Below, piece by piece: positions 25,280 through 33,393 of a stretch of 64,000 nt of DNA (positions are counted from its first letter, which is position 1; every line of letters begins with the position of its first letter). Origin of the DNA: Brevibacillus brevis NBRC 100599 (GTDB lineage: Bacteria > Bacillota > Bacilli > Brevibacillales > Brevibacillaceae); assembly GCF_000010165.1 (NCBI RefSeq), contig NC_012491.1, positions 3,727,501 to 3,791,500 of the forward strand, in the 5' to 3' direction. Under the pieces are notes generated by a model. That model was not told the origin of the DNA, searched no databases, and saw nothing but the letters and a program-made list of their open reading frames with translations. The position numbers and the translations under genes are program-made.

Positions 25280-26362
25280 ATGAGACAGCAATTTATTGAG
25301 ATTCTTAATTCATACAACAATCTTAGAACCACACCATATCAACCTACTGCGAGTGATGAAGCTAAATTATTGACAAATGTAGCTCCAACAACAATTAGAG
25401 CTGCACTCAACTTAGACAAAAGAAAATACAAAGTACAGGGTTCAGTTGGTGCTGGTAAATGGACTGACACTCCCTGGATAAGTGTTTTCGATAAGGAAAT
25501 TACTGAAAGCGCACAACAAGGATTCTATATCGTTTACTTGTTTCGAAAAGATATGAGAGGGGTTTATCTGTCTCTAAATCAAGGTACCACTTATGTTGCT
25601 AGCAAATTCAAAGGTCTCAATCCTAAGAAAAAGATGAAACAAATTGCCGAAAATATCAGGCAGAGCCTAGATATTGATAGAACTATTTTCCCCAATGAAA
25701 GCATTGATTTGAAGGCAAGCACGACAAATGCAAAGAATTATACAGCTGCTCATATTTGTGGCAAGTATTATGATGCTTTAGCTCTTCCTGATGATGAGCA
25801 ATTGAAAGTGGACCTGAAGAATCTGCTTAAAATCTATGAACAACTAAAAATACAAATGGCTGGTAGAGGTACGGAAGAAATGTTGGACTATTACCTTCAG
25901 AAAGAAGAGATTGAAGATACCCAATTTCAGTCCGATGTTCAAGTTGCTGAGCCTTCTAACACACCACTTGTTCCTCAACCGGTCCCCCCCCAAGTGGAAA
26001 GCAACGGAAAACAGCAATGGAAAAGGAACGCTAGCATTGCTAAAGAAGCATTACGCAATGAGGACTATCTATGTGAAGTTAACAATGGGCATTTGAGTTT
26101 CACTTCTGCCATTACCAATAAGAACTTTGTAGAAGCTCATCATTTAATTCCAATGAAGTTGCAAGCACTATTTTCGTGGAGTTTAGATGTGCCTGGTAAT
26201 ATCGTGTCACTGTGTCCAAACTGCCACAGAAAGATTCACCATGCATCTAAATCTGAAAGAAAGGAACTTATTGAAGTTTTGTACAGTAAGAAAATTAACA
26301 GGTTAAAGTCTTTTGGAATTGACATTCAGCTTAAGGATCTACTTAAAGCATACGCATGTTAA
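25280..26362 (+). CDS. McrB-N (DUF3578) / HNH endonuclease, type IV restriction-like
   Basis: 360 residues. Residues ~15-190 match the MrcB N-terminal modified-DNA sensing domain (KYKVQGSVGAGKWTDTPWISVFD ... GFYIVYLFRKDMRGVYLSLNQG). After a proline-rich linker the HNH nuclease has FVEAHHLIPM and NIVSLCPNCHRKIHH near 310-330, with a Cys pair for zinc. The family cuts DNA with modified bases. Plus strand, with its own upstream AT-rich region and a terminator behind; a moron that could protect the lysogen from phages with modified DNA. Confidence 0.88.
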   Translation: MRQQFIEILNSYNNLRTTPYQPTASDEAKLLTNVAPTTIRAALNLDKRKYKVQGSVGAGKWTDTPWISVFDKEITESAQQGFYIVYLFRKDMRGVYLSLNQGTTYVASKFKGLNPKKKMKQIAENIRQSLDIDRTIFPNESIDLKASTTNAKNYTAAHICGKYYDALALPDDEQLKVDLKNLLKIYEQLKIQMAGRGTEEMLDYYLQKEEIEDTQFQSDVQVAEPSNTPLVPQPVPPQVESNGKQQWKRNASIAKEALRNEDYLCEVNNGHLSFTSAITNKNFVEAHHLIPMKLQALFSWSLDVPGNIVSLCPNCHRKIHHASKSERKELIEVLYSKKINRLKSFGIDIQLKDLLKAYAC

Positions 26363-26384
26363 TTTTGATACCAGTCAACTTCTG

Positions 26385-26412
26385 GTGGGGAATTAACTTT
26401 CTATTTCCCCAC
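26385..26412 (+). terminator. Hairpin after the McrB-N/HNH gene
   Basis: GTGGGGAA / TTCCCCAC, 8 bases perfect, followed by a pyrimidine-rich TCTCTTCTG; probable terminator. Confidence 0.65.
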
Positions 26413-26498
26413 TCTCTTCTGCTATTTAACACTATTGAGTTCCCATCTTTTTTGTTCCAGTCTCCTCGTGGCATAATGATGACGAAGGAGTTGGTCAC

Positions 26499-26717
26499 GT
26501 GGAAAAGTCGTTTTACTATTCAGTGTCTTGGTCCGAAGTGGGTTACTTGAAAGAAACATTACAATCTATGGAGATACCGTTTGCTATCGAGCAGCCGTCA
26601 GATAAGCTGAAGCTTACACCTGGAGACGTTGCTTTTGTTTTCCCTGATATGCATGTTAGGGTTTATCGCCATATTCATGAGCTATTTGGTAGCCATGGGC
26701 GAGCTTACCCCAGATAA
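26499..26717 (+). CDS. Small hypothetical protein, plus strand
   Basis: 72 residues from a GTG at 26499 with GAAGGAG upstream; an extended -10-like TGGCATAAT lies about 35 bases before. Mixed alpha/beta sequence (FYYSVSWSEVGYLKETLQSM..., PGDVAFVFPDMHVRVYRHIHELFG). No family recognised. Confidence 0.62.
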   Translation: MEKSFYYSVSWSEVGYLKETLQSMEIPFAIEQPSDKLKLTPGDVAFVFPDMHVRVYRHIHELFGSHGRAYPR

Positions 26718-26759
26718 TTCATGCGGTGAAACGCCCAGTCTGTCGAAACATTCAGTGGT

Positions 26760-27752
26760 CTAGCTACCTGTTGTCCTTGACCGTCTCATGCGGTCTAGCA
26801 TTCCCATTAGTTCCGGGTCATCACGTAATAAGCGCGGTGATTCCCGGGATTGGAACGCCCCTGCCCTTTCTTGCTCCATTTGCCACTGAACAGATGCTGG
26901 GAGATGGTCTACCCTTAGTTTGCTATCTCTGATGGGTACAACCTTATGCGATTGCTGTTGTTGGAACTCCAGGTTAGCTTTCTCCGCTTGTTCAGCAGTC
27001 CGCACCCCCTGAACGAACATCTTCTCAAGGGTTCCTTTTGCGTAATCCCACGCCTTACCTTTTTCGGCTGCATATCGCATTACCCAAGCTAACATGTCCA
27101 TCTGTAACCCATCATCCAAATAGCTATGTAGTAACTGCATGATAGTTGGATTTGGGTCGAAGTTGAAATAATGCTTGTATTGATCAATTACGCTATTGAA
27201 AACCTGCAGGTCCCTTCCACCGACCACCACCACGCTTTTATGCTGTTCCTTGGAATCAGTAGTAGTGGTATCAGGAATCAGTTTAAGGGAATCAGGAATC
27301 AGAGAATCAGCACGGCTTTTAGTAGGCTCGTCACTACCTAGGCACGGAATTTCCGAGGAAAGCCCTAGGCTGTCCTGAGGCTGTGCCATACCTTGGTCGG
27401 TCACAGCCCTCGGCTTGTCCTTACCTATTTCGGGCTTTGGTATTTTGCTCGCTGCTTCTCTATGATGAGGATTTTGATGGTCCTTAAATTTTGGAATACT
27501 AATGAAACGCTCTCCATCCACTTCGTATCTGATGATAAAGCCAGCGTGATGTAATTCCTGCAAGCACTTGTCTACCTCGACATTCTCATATGGGAAAAGC
27601 TCACCCTTTATTCGTTTTGGTCTATCCTCTAAAAACCCCTCACGATCAGCTAAGCACCACAACCCGATGAACAATAATCTTGTGTGGGGACTGAGATCAG
27701 ACAGGTCCTCGTTTTTAAAAAATCCTGGCTTGATGTTCCTTGCTCTAGCCAC
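26760..27752 (-). CDS. Replication initiator, DnaD-domain protein
   Basis: 330 residues from a GTG at 27752 (site AGGAG...AAGGAA), giving the usual start ARARNIKPGFFKNEDL; the frame is open further upstream but without support. The N-terminal winged helix (residues 1-100) is followed by a variable acidic linker. The C-terminal DnaD domain reads VFNSVIDQYKHYFN, then MDMLAWVMRYAAEKGKAW, TLEKMFVQGVRT. It loads helicase at the phage origin. Downstream of the recombination genes in the early operon. Confidence 0.88.
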   Translation of the reverse strand: MARARNIKPGFFKNEDLSDLSPHTRLLFIGLWCLADREGFLEDRPKRIKGELFPYENVEVDKCLQELHHAGFIIRYEVDGERFISIPKFKDHQNPHHREAASKIPKPEIGKDKPRAVTDQGMAQPQDSLGLSSEIPCLGSDEPTKSRADSLIPDSLKLIPDTTTTDSKEQHKSVVVVGGRDLQVFNSVIDQYKHYFNFDPNPTIMQLLHSYLDDGLQMDMLAWVMRYAAEKGKAWDYAKGTLEKMFVQGVRTAEQAEKANLEFQQQQSHKVVPIRDSKLRVDHLPASVQWQMEQERAGAFQSRESPRLLRDDPELMGMLDRMRRSRTTGS

Positions 27753-27771
27753 TTCCTTCAACTCCTCCCGG

Positions 27772-28134
27772 CTATGATGCTCCTCCCTGATAGAAAGGAA
27801 GGAGAGTCTTTTGTTGGTATTCAATAAACGCTAAGCGACCCGCTCGCGTGTTATGAGCCTTCCAGTGGCACGTACCTGACTGAGTAACTGGACCGCATGC
27901 CAGTGCAACGTTCCATGGTTCACCAGTTCCTCCTTGGCTTCGGAAGATGATGTGGTGCCCTTCTAATGTCCATACTTGCTTACTACTTTTCTTGCAAAGC
28001 ACGCAGCAGCCCTTATCCCGTTCCCACACCTCAGCGAGAACTTTGGAAGTAATCTTCCCGCGATCCTTTTGTTTCTTAACTCTTCGCTTAAATGTAGGTT
28101 TAGGAACGGCTCGAACCTCATTGAACATGCTCAT
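27772..28134 (-). CDS. HNH endonuclease
   Basis: 120 residues from the ATG at 28134 (AAAGGAAGG). CVLCKKSSKQVWTLEGHHIIFRSQGG then ACGPVTQSGTCHWKAHN: the Cys pairs hold zinc and GHHI gives the catalytic His. Small HNH proteins in phages often support packaging or recombination; here it sits in the replication cluster, overlapping the small gene upstream by 17 bases. Confidence 0.85.
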   Translation of the reverse strand: MSMFNEVRAVPKPTFKRRVKKQKDRGKITSKVLAEVWERDKGCCVLCKKSSKQVWTLEGHHIIFRSQGGTGEPWNVALACGPVTQSGTCHWKAHNTRAGRLAFIEYQQKTLLPFYQGGAS

Positions 28135-28297
28135 TTTTATTGCCTTCCTTTTGTGCAAGTACTCTGTACTGCTTTATCTTGATTGGAGTCCATTCCGGAT
28201 AGTACCTCCTCATGAATGCCGCTGCGAATCGTTTTAGCGTCTCGGTATCTTCAAACACTCGATACATGTCGGGGAGTAGAAACCAACGCTCTATCAT
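28118..28297 (-). CDS. Small hypothetical protein between recT and HNH
   Basis: 59 codons read by hand from the ATG at 28297, whose A-T overlaps the recT stop (TAATG coupling), to TGA at 28118. MIERWFLLPDMYRVFEDTETLKRF... is basic and aromatic, a believable globular peptide. It overlaps the HNH start. No family recognised. Confidence 0.68.
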   Translation of the reverse strand: MIERWFLLPDMYRVFEDTETLKRFAAAFMRRYYPEWTPIKIKQYRVLAQKEGNKNEHVQ

Positions 28298-29241
28298 TAC
28301 TCAGCTGCCTCTTCATCGGGTTCAGCTTGACCTTCTTCAACGATCTTATAATCCACATCGAAAATGTTGTCTGACTCAATTCCGTTATCTTTCCGAAGCT
28401 TCAGAACGGCTTCATCAGTCGAAAGCTTCTCCTGCACTTCGATGCTAATCGGCATGTATTTCGCCATTTCCTTGATGCAGGTTTTCTTGCACATACTCTC
28501 AAAGTGGTCTTTCCATGGACCTACCAACTTCCCGTCTTTCTTGGCAGCAGAATGCGTCATGGCATGCTTTTGGCATTGCTCGGCCGTCATGGTTACAAAA
28601 TCAAAAGCTCCATCTTTTAGTCGATAAGCTGAATAGTAACGAACTGGCTTCCCTTGATCATTTGCTCCCCTAGATTTAATGGCCCCGATAGCTTGGGCCA
28701 TCATAATGTCCATGAAATCATCCTTACTCGGAGTGAAGTTCTCTAGGTGGTGCAGCATATCGAAAGGAACATGGACTAGACGCTTGTCCTCACCTTTGAT
28801 GTAAATGAACAAGTCGTTTTCGTAGACCGTCTCAGCGTAAATCTTAGATACATCACCAGTACGTCGAATCAAATCAATCTGTCCTTTATATCCAATCTGA
28901 AACTGGCATTCCATTTGCTTAGTACGGTTGTTTTTGAACGGAACTAAATAGGCGTGTCCAATTAAATTAGGCTCCAGTCCCAACGTCGCGCAGTTCATTA
29001 CAGCTCCCACAATTGAAGCAGGTGTGCAATCAATAAGTGCTGGTGTCCTACTGATAGCTGTTAACGTGATTCGAGCTAAACGCTCAGGCGTCATGTGCTT
29101 TGGAACCAACGATTTAATAGCTTGAAAGTTGTCGGCAAGCTCTTTCTTGATCACTGCGTTAAAGTTTTCAGCCTTAGTCATCGTGCGCTGAGCTAACTGC
29201 CCGGCTAAGGCAGACTGATTTACCGTCTTGGCTTCAGACAT
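28297..29241 (-). CDS. recT: RecT single-strand annealing protein
   Basis: 314 residues. LTAISRTPALIDCTPASIVGAVMNCATLGLEPN..., HAYLVPF, GYKGQIDLIRRTGDV and CKKTCIKEMAKYMP are the RecT blocks. The acidic C-terminus (GQAEPDEEAAE) is usual for proteins that bind single-stranded-DNA-binding protein or exonuclease. It anneals complementary single strands during phage recombination. Coupled to the exonuclease gene with a one-base overlap. Confidence 0.94.
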   Translation of the reverse strand: MSEAKTVNQSALAGQLAQRTMTKAENFNAVIKKELADNFQAIKSLVPKHMTPERLARITLTAISRTPALIDCTPASIVGAVMNCATLGLEPNLIGHAYLVPFKNNRTKQMECQFQIGYKGQIDLIRRTGDVSKIYAETVYENDLFIYIKGEDKRLVHVPFDMLHHLENFTPSKDDFMDIMMAQAIGAIKSRGANDQGKPVRYYSAYRLKDGAFDFVTMTAEQCQKHAMTHSAAKKDGKLVGPWKDHFESMCKKTCIKEMAKYMPISIEVQEKLSTDEAVLKLRKDNGIESDNIFDVDYKIVEEGQAEPDEEAAE

Positions 29242-30110
29242 TATTCATCGCCTCCAATTACCCGAAAAGTTCGGCCGCGCTTCCCGGTCTTCCAAGTAAA
29301 GCGAAGATCGCCTTGGAAATACGCTTTTTCACTTGTCTGCATGTAACCCTTAATTTGGTTCTTCGCTGCTTCCTCGCGCTGTTCTGCTTGGGCTTTATCT
29401 GCTCGTGCTCGGTGTAACTCTTGTATGATTCGATATGCTTCTTCGGGCAGCTCTATCGAAGAATCCGAAACAGATTCAGGAAATGCATCCTTGAAATACT
29501 CAGTATCTTGATGAGAAAAGACTGGCGGAACTTTTGCCATCACATGCTCTTCCCAGAATCCTTTTTCAATAGTGATTAGGTTCTTGATCAGCTCTTCATC
29601 CCGTTCGATCACGCGCCATTGAAAATCCCAGCCTCCAATCAGAACGGCGATAAACCATCTATCTGCCCCAGTAGCAGCCATGTAATGGTTGCATTGAAGA
29701 ATGTATTCCGTTGGAGCCTGCGCACCAGACCAGTCATCCTTGCAATATTCCGATGTGTTCTTGCATTCCAAGCCTGCATTCTGTCCAGGCAACCAGCGAT
29801 CAATATTAGCTAGCATGAAGGGATGCTCCAGATGTTGAAATATCGCATTTTGCCTCCATACTTTGTATCCGGTATCCTCTGCAAACCAATCAGCAATAAC
29901 AGGTTCCAGCAGTCGTCCTGCCTTCATTTTTGGATTGTCTTCTACCGGAGGTAGCTCTCCCAGTTTCTCTAGATAAACTGCCATCGGTGATTTATAGCGA
30001 CTTAACCCACAAATCGCAGCTGCATCGGAACCACCAATTCCAAGACGTCGATGTTCCAGCCAGTCTTGATGCTGCATGTTTAGTGTGTTCACTAAACGAA
30101 TGGCTTTCAT
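29241..30110 (-). CDS. YqaJ-type (lambda exonuclease-like) recombinase
   Basis: 289 residues. EHRRLGIGGSDAAAICGLSRYKSP (YqaJ start), AGRLLEPVIADWF, NIDRWLPGQNAGLECKNTSEY (catalytic D...ExK) and TEYILQCNHYMA follow the YqaJ/PD-(D/E)xK pattern. The C-terminal ~60 residues are a coiled coil. It degrades 5' ends so that RecT can anneal the 3' overhangs. ATG at 30110 with GAGGGAGGG upstream. Confidence 0.92.
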   Translation of the reverse strand: MKAIRLVNTLNMQHQDWLEHRRLGIGGSDAAAICGLSRYKSPMAVYLEKLGELPPVEDNPKMKAGRLLEPVIADWFAEDTGYKVWRQNAIFQHLEHPFMLANIDRWLPGQNAGLECKNTSEYCKDDWSGAQAPTEYILQCNHYMAATGADRWFIAVLIGGWDFQWRVIERDEELIKNLITIEKGFWEEHVMAKVPPVFSHQDTEYFKDAFPESVSDSSIELPEEAYRIIQELHRARADKAQAEQREEAAKNQIKGYMQTSEKAYFQGDLRFTWKTGKRGRTFRVIGGDE

Positions 30111-30192
30111 GCTTTGTCCCTCCCTCTTGTTTTTTAGAGGCGAACACGCTACGCTAGTAATATCGATTATTAGTAGCGTGCTTCACCTAAAG

Positions 30193-30220
30193 CCCCCGTT
30201 GCCGCGGGGGTCTTTTTCTT
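30193..30220 (+). terminator. Plus-strand hairpin with T-tract between early genes
   Basis: CCCCCG-TTGCCG-CGGGGG followed by TCTTTTTCTT on the plus strand, within the 119-base gap. Just before it (30138-30173) an imperfect inverted repeat CACGCTA ... TAGCGTG surrounds CTAGTAAT ... ATTATTAG. On the minus strand the T-run is poor. Possibly the end of a short plus-strand RNA. Confidence 0.5.
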
Positions 30221-30228
30221 TGTCCTGG

Positions 30229-30936
30229 CTACGCGATGATGACCAAACGACCAGCATCAACTTCCTTATCCAAAGCTACATGTAGGTAGTCTTTGATGCT
30301 CTGCATCGCTTTCAACTTCCAAGCACCACCATCCGCTTCAAACAGCGCGCACTTCGGACCACTCTGCATGCGGAAGATAAATTCACTTGCTGGTTGTTCT
30401 ACTTCTACAAAGGTACGATAAGGTGCCAGAACAACTGGATTAGGCACAACCACCTGTTCCATCGTTGCCACACCTGTTTTAGCGGTTACAGTCTGTGATA
30501 CTCCGTCATCACCATAGGTCTTAACCGCATCTTCTTTTATGTTTCCGACTACTTTCAGCATGACTTCACGATCAAAGTTGGGTACGAAGCACGATTGGAG
30601 CTTGATGTTGAAACTTTCAGGATCAAGCCAACGTTCGAAAGAGAATTCCGGAAGCATGGCCTGCGCCTTGATCAACCTGTTCCTAGCGAAGTCTCGGTTG
30701 AAATTGCTGAAGCATTCCACTTCTGTAGGGGAATTTACATGGACCATCAAGCTATCTGGTCCATCAAACTCAGATTGGAGATACTCAACCAAACCAGACA
30801 AACTGTGTACAAGAATCGTTGCCGGTGTAGCCATTTTCACAGGATGTAAGGGCTGAGTTGCGAACTTCTGGTCCCCTATCGTTTCGATACGCGTATTGCC
30901 AAGACCAACTAAGTATTCAAATGCACTTTTAATCAT
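30229..30936 (-). CDS. Conserved-looking phage protein (YfdQ/DUF2303-like?)
   Basis: 235 residues from the ATG at 30936 with AAAGGGTG upstream. The segments PEFSFERWLDPESFNIKLQS, DDGVSQTVTAKTG, PYRTFVEVEQPASEFIFR and ALFEADGGAWKL give a beta-rich protein resembling the YfdQ/DUF2303 type found next to RecT modules; the family name is a guess. The function is unknown, but its place in the recombination operon suggests a DNA-related role. Confidence 0.7.
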   Translation of the reverse strand: MIKSAFEYLVGLGNTRIETIGDQKFATQPLHPVKMATPATILVHSLSGLVEYLQSEFDGPDSLMVHVNSPTEVECFSNFNRDFARNRLIKAQAMLPEFSFERWLDPESFNIKLQSCFVPNFDREVMLKVVGNIKEDAVKTYGDDGVSQTVTAKTGVATMEQVVVPNPVVLAPYRTFVEVEQPASEFIFRMQSGPKCALFEADGGAWKLKAMQSIKDYLHVALDKEVDAGRLVIIA

Positions 30937-30943
30937 GGATAAA

Positions 30944-31315
30944 TCACCCTTTCGATTGGTTTCGGAAATCAACTACTTTGTTACCGCGATCGTCTGCAAC
31001 ATCGCCTTCATCCGTGATGTATGTTTGGCCAACTGCGCCAGATTTTAGTTCAGCAGCTTCAACCTTCCCTTGTCTGTCACGACCCATGATGATCTTCGTT
31101 TGCACCCCTTTCGCTGGGGCAAGTGATGACTTCGTATTGATGTCGACCATAGCTAGCTCACGGTCCTCATCGGCCTTGAGTGTCACCGTCATGGTGATGG
31201 TTCGTGCTTTCTTTGGATCTGTGTTTGGATCTGCGATGTTTTCCAATACGCGCTTCGCTTCGATGTTGAATTTTTCTGTTAGTGCCCCATTTGCAAAATC
31301 GTCCAATTTGAACAT
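30944..31315 (-). CDS. Phage 'replication terminator protein'-like
   Basis: 123 residues from the ATG at 31315 (GGGAGGAAAAACAC upstream); an in-frame GTG at 31399 also has a fair site, so a longer form is possible. LDDFANGALTEKFNIEAKRVLENI, then ARTITMTVTLKADEDRELAMVDI and SSLAPAKGVQTKII are typical of a family annotated as replication terminator protein in many Bacillales phages; that name is weakly founded. Beta-rich, acidic C-terminus. Likely acts with the neighbouring recombination genes. Confidence 0.75.
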   Translation of the reverse strand: MFKLDDFANGALTEKFNIEAKRVLENIADPNTDPKKARTITMTVTLKADEDRELAMVDINTKSSLAPAKGVQTKIIMGRDRQGKVEAAELKSGAVGQTYITDEGDVADDRGNKVVDFRNQSKG

Positions 31316-31485
31316 GTGTTTTTCCTCCCTTCTCGTTTTTCGCGAGGCTGCCGCGTCCCAACCTCTACGCGGCCGTTGCAGCTCCCTTGACTGCGCCACG
31401 CTCTTTCTCCCTCGCTATGTAACCTGTCTCATCAGTGCCGGTAGGTTATTCCCGGCAGACTGAGGCAATGTTGCCCCAGTTTCGA

Positions 31486-31710
31486 CTATTTGAGTAAGCG
31501 CCTTGCCTGTTCTCTGATTCCATCTACGAAATCCTCAAAGTCCATTGTTGCTTTCCCATCAACTAATAGCTCTAGCTCCTCGATAACATCCCGTACTGTC
31601 CATTCAATTCCACTGTTATCAATATCAAATGCCAAAGTTTCTATCGAACGCTGCCTGCTCGGTTCCGTTTTCTCTACATATTCTTGAAAATCAAGCACTG
31701 GTGCGCTCAT
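31486..31710 (-). CDS. Small acidic early protein
   Basis: 74 residues, strongly acidic and helical (VRDVIEELELLVDG, then FEDFVDGIREQARRLLK). It overlaps the next gene by 20 bases. The 170 bases downstream, before the 'terminator protein' gene, are G/C-rich and hold no clear gene. No family recognised. Confidence 0.66.
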   Translation of the reverse strand: MSAPVLDFQEYVEKTEPSRQRSIETLAFDIDNSGIEWTVRDVIEELELLVDGKATMDFEDFVDGIREQARRLLK

Positions 31711-31930
31711 ACTTAATCTCCTCCTCTAATGCTGCGATCTCGCGTACACGCCACTCTATTTCATGGGCTAAATCACGTTTATGAACATCTAGTTCCTCAC
31801 GAAGACGTTTCATTTGAACGTATTGCACATCTACCGCTCGCCAATCATCATCAGCTTGTCGATATGCTTGTTCTGCGTTTTCAAGCTCACGCTGCAGTTC
31901 TGCTATTTGAGAAGCCACTGACTTTTTCAA
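31691..31930 (-). CDS. Small coiled-coil protein
   Basis: 79 residues from a TTG at 31930 behind GGGAGGACAAG. Almost the whole protein is a coiled coil (QIAELQRELENAEQAYRQADDDW, then EIAALEEEIKYERT). Likely a structural or regulatory adaptor; function unknown. Confidence 0.7.
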   Translation of the reverse strand: MKKSVASQIAELQRELENAEQAYRQADDDWRAVDVQYVQMKRLREELDVHKRDLAHEIEWRVREIAALEEEIKYERTSA

Positions 31931-31980
31931 AGGCTTGTCCTCCCTAACCAGGTATGGTACTCTTCGATTAGATGTGTTTT

Positions 31981-32412
31981 CTAAGCCGTCCGTTCGCCGC
32001 GGGCGGTTTTTTCATATTGTAGGTATGCAGCGACTTCTCTCGCTTTCAAAAGGACCGCTTTCCGCTTACCCTTCACCATTACATACGGTGCTTTAAGAAA
32101 TCGCCTCTCCCGCTCTGCCTTTACCTCCCGTAAACGAGCAGCTAGCCATAGAGCCTGTGACGCCTTGTTTTGTACCACACCTCTACCGTTCTCAACCGCT
32201 CTTTCTAACGCTCCAGCAGCCTGTTCTAACTGTTCCTCATCCAAGTAACCGGGATTTCCACCATACATTTCGATAAGAGTATTTGCCGTGATGATAAGCC
32301 GTTTTGCTTGCCAGGCATTACCCGCTTGCTGAACCCTGACCTTCTCTTCCACTAATGCCCCGATCATAATCATGAGCTGGTCTTGATCAAACACCATGTA
32401 CTGATTATTCAT
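31981..32412 (-). CDS. Hypothetical early protein, helical
   Basis: 143 residues, mostly helical and basic (VQQAGNAWQAKRLIITANTLIEM, AARLREVKAERERRF, LLKAREVAAYLQYEK). No family recognised. It overlaps the start region of the HTH-containing gene upstream by 8 bases. A plus-strand terminator-like hairpin overlaps its 3' end. Confidence 0.68.
   Translation of the reverse strand: MNNQYMVFDQDQLMIMIGALVEEKVRVQQAGNAWQAKRLIITANTLIEMYGGNPGYLDEEQLEQAAGALERAVENGRGVVQNKASQALWLAARLREVKAERERRFLKAPYVMVKGKRKAVLLKAREVAAYLQYEKTARGERTA
31986..32012 (+). terminator. Plus-strand hairpin overlapping a minus-strand gene end
   Basis: CCGTCCG-TTCGCCG-CGGGCGG followed by six T on the plus strand, inside the last codons of 31981-32412. 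If used it would end a plus-strand RNA antisense to that gene's end. Confidence 0.55.
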
Positions 32413-32956
32413 GTAGCCCTACCCCTTTCATCATTTTCATGAGTCCATTTTTCATCCACTTTGATTTGTGGATAGCCCATTGTTTAATCCATGACACCTT
32501 GTACTCCCTGCAAAGGATTGCTGCGAGGTTGGTACTTGCTGTGACGACATCCAATGTCTCTTGGATCAAGGTTTCGATTGCTTGCCTTTCCTGTGTTGTT
32601 AAGGATCGTGGCGGCGCACTGATAAGGCTTTCCTCTGCCTCTCGAATCACTTTCAATAGCTCGTTCATTTCGTGTTCCGTGCGATCCAGTACGGTGTGAC
32701 GATTCACTTCGATTCGATCACCGCCTATGATTCCGGGACTTGTCCCAGCAGTTGACTCTTGAGCCGCCTCCATCGATAGGTATGGGTTATCGGTTAATAG
32801 CACCGATTTCGACTTAATATCTGGAGGCGTAATAGTCCTACCCGTTGTGTAGGAGGAGATCGCCTCTCTGCTGACGTTCGTTTCGAAGCTGAATGCCATT
32901 TGAGTCATCCCAGCCTCATGGAGTGACTGGCTCAATTGCCTGCCAAAGTCGCTCAT
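32405..32956 (-). CDS. Early protein with N-terminal HTH
   Basis: 183 residues. The N-terminal ~45 residues look like an XRE helix-turn-helix (LSQSLHEAGMTQMAFSFETNVSREAISSYTTG). The middle is helical with QERQAIETLIQETLDVV, and the basic C-terminus (WMKNGLMKMMKG) may be amphipathic. Probably a phage regulator of the early operon; its exact role is unknown. Confidence 0.72.
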   Translation of the reverse strand: MSDFGRQLSQSLHEAGMTQMAFSFETNVSREAISSYTTGRTITPPDIKSKSVLLTDNPYLSMEAAQESTAGTSPGIIGGDRIEVNRHTVLDRTEHEMNELLKVIREAEESLISAPPRSLTTQERQAIETLIQETLDVVTASTNLAAILCREYKVSWIKQWAIHKSKWMKNGLMKMMKGVGLHE

Positions 32957-33013
32957 GTGTTCGCACCATCCTTACCTTCGTTATTCGATTTTCGATGTAC
33001 AATGAATCCAAGC

Positions 33014-33208
33014 TCACTTTCCAGACTCTCCCTCGGCATCCATATGAGCCGAGGGCTTTCTTTTTCTGATTAGCTCATACAGTCTTTCCTTGTAAGCCAG
33101 AAGTCTTGGGAGCCGACGTTGCCGTTTCTCTCGTGGCCATTTTGCTGATTGTTTGACTTTCTTGGTGTACCAGCCAATTCGTTTAACTAAATGATCGAGT
33201 TCATCCAA
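33014..33208 (-). CDS. Small basic protein
   Basis: 64 residues if started at the TTG at 33208 (GTGAGGTGATC upstream), giving MDELDHLVKRIGWYTKKV...; the frame is open to 33241. Very basic (KWPREKRQRRLPRLLAYKERL), possibly nucleic-acid binding. A plus-strand hairpin overlaps its 3' end. Confidence 0.6.
   Translation of the reverse strand: MDELDHLVKRIGWYTKKVKQSAKWPREKRQRRLPRLLAYKERLYELIRKRKPSAHMDAEGESGK
33030..33066 (+). terminator. Plus-strand hairpin overlapping a minus-strand gene end
   Basis: CCCTCGGC / GCCGAGGG, 8 bases perfect, followed by CTTTCTTTTTC on the plus strand, within the coding 3' end of 33014-33208. A TACAAT -10-like word lies about 35 bases upstream. Confidence 0.6.
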
Positions 33209-33257
33209 ATTGATCACCTCACTTTCATCACACAACTGCATGCAGCGTCGAGTCTTG

Positions 33258-33393
33258 GCAGTGACCCCACCTTGACCTTGTTATCACCCTTACCTGGTGA
33301 AATGGTGGAATGTATTAAGGTGCGGCTCATATCTTCGCTCGCTCCCGCTCTTCGGCGCTCTATGCAGTTGTGTGAGTGTCGTCCAGTACTCCT
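33258..33393 (+). ncRNA. Candidate structured RNA or control region, conserved in prophage B
   Basis: No reading frame with a start signal fills this gap, yet it is closely similar (nearly 80-90% by eye) to 45718-45852 in the prophage B remnant. Near its 5' end TTATCA...TGGTGA pairs with G-U allowed on the plus strand; the B copy has TTATCA...TGATAA. TTGACC lies just upstream in both. In the B copy a second closing stem AAGGAGC/GCTCCTT is seen. It may be a small RNA or an operator; sequence comparison alone cannot decide. Confidence 0.42.

Noticed and set aside
30978-31463. 161-codon plus-strand frame
   Set aside because: Antisense to the early gene at 30944-31315; low-complexity Ser/Ala translation, no site.
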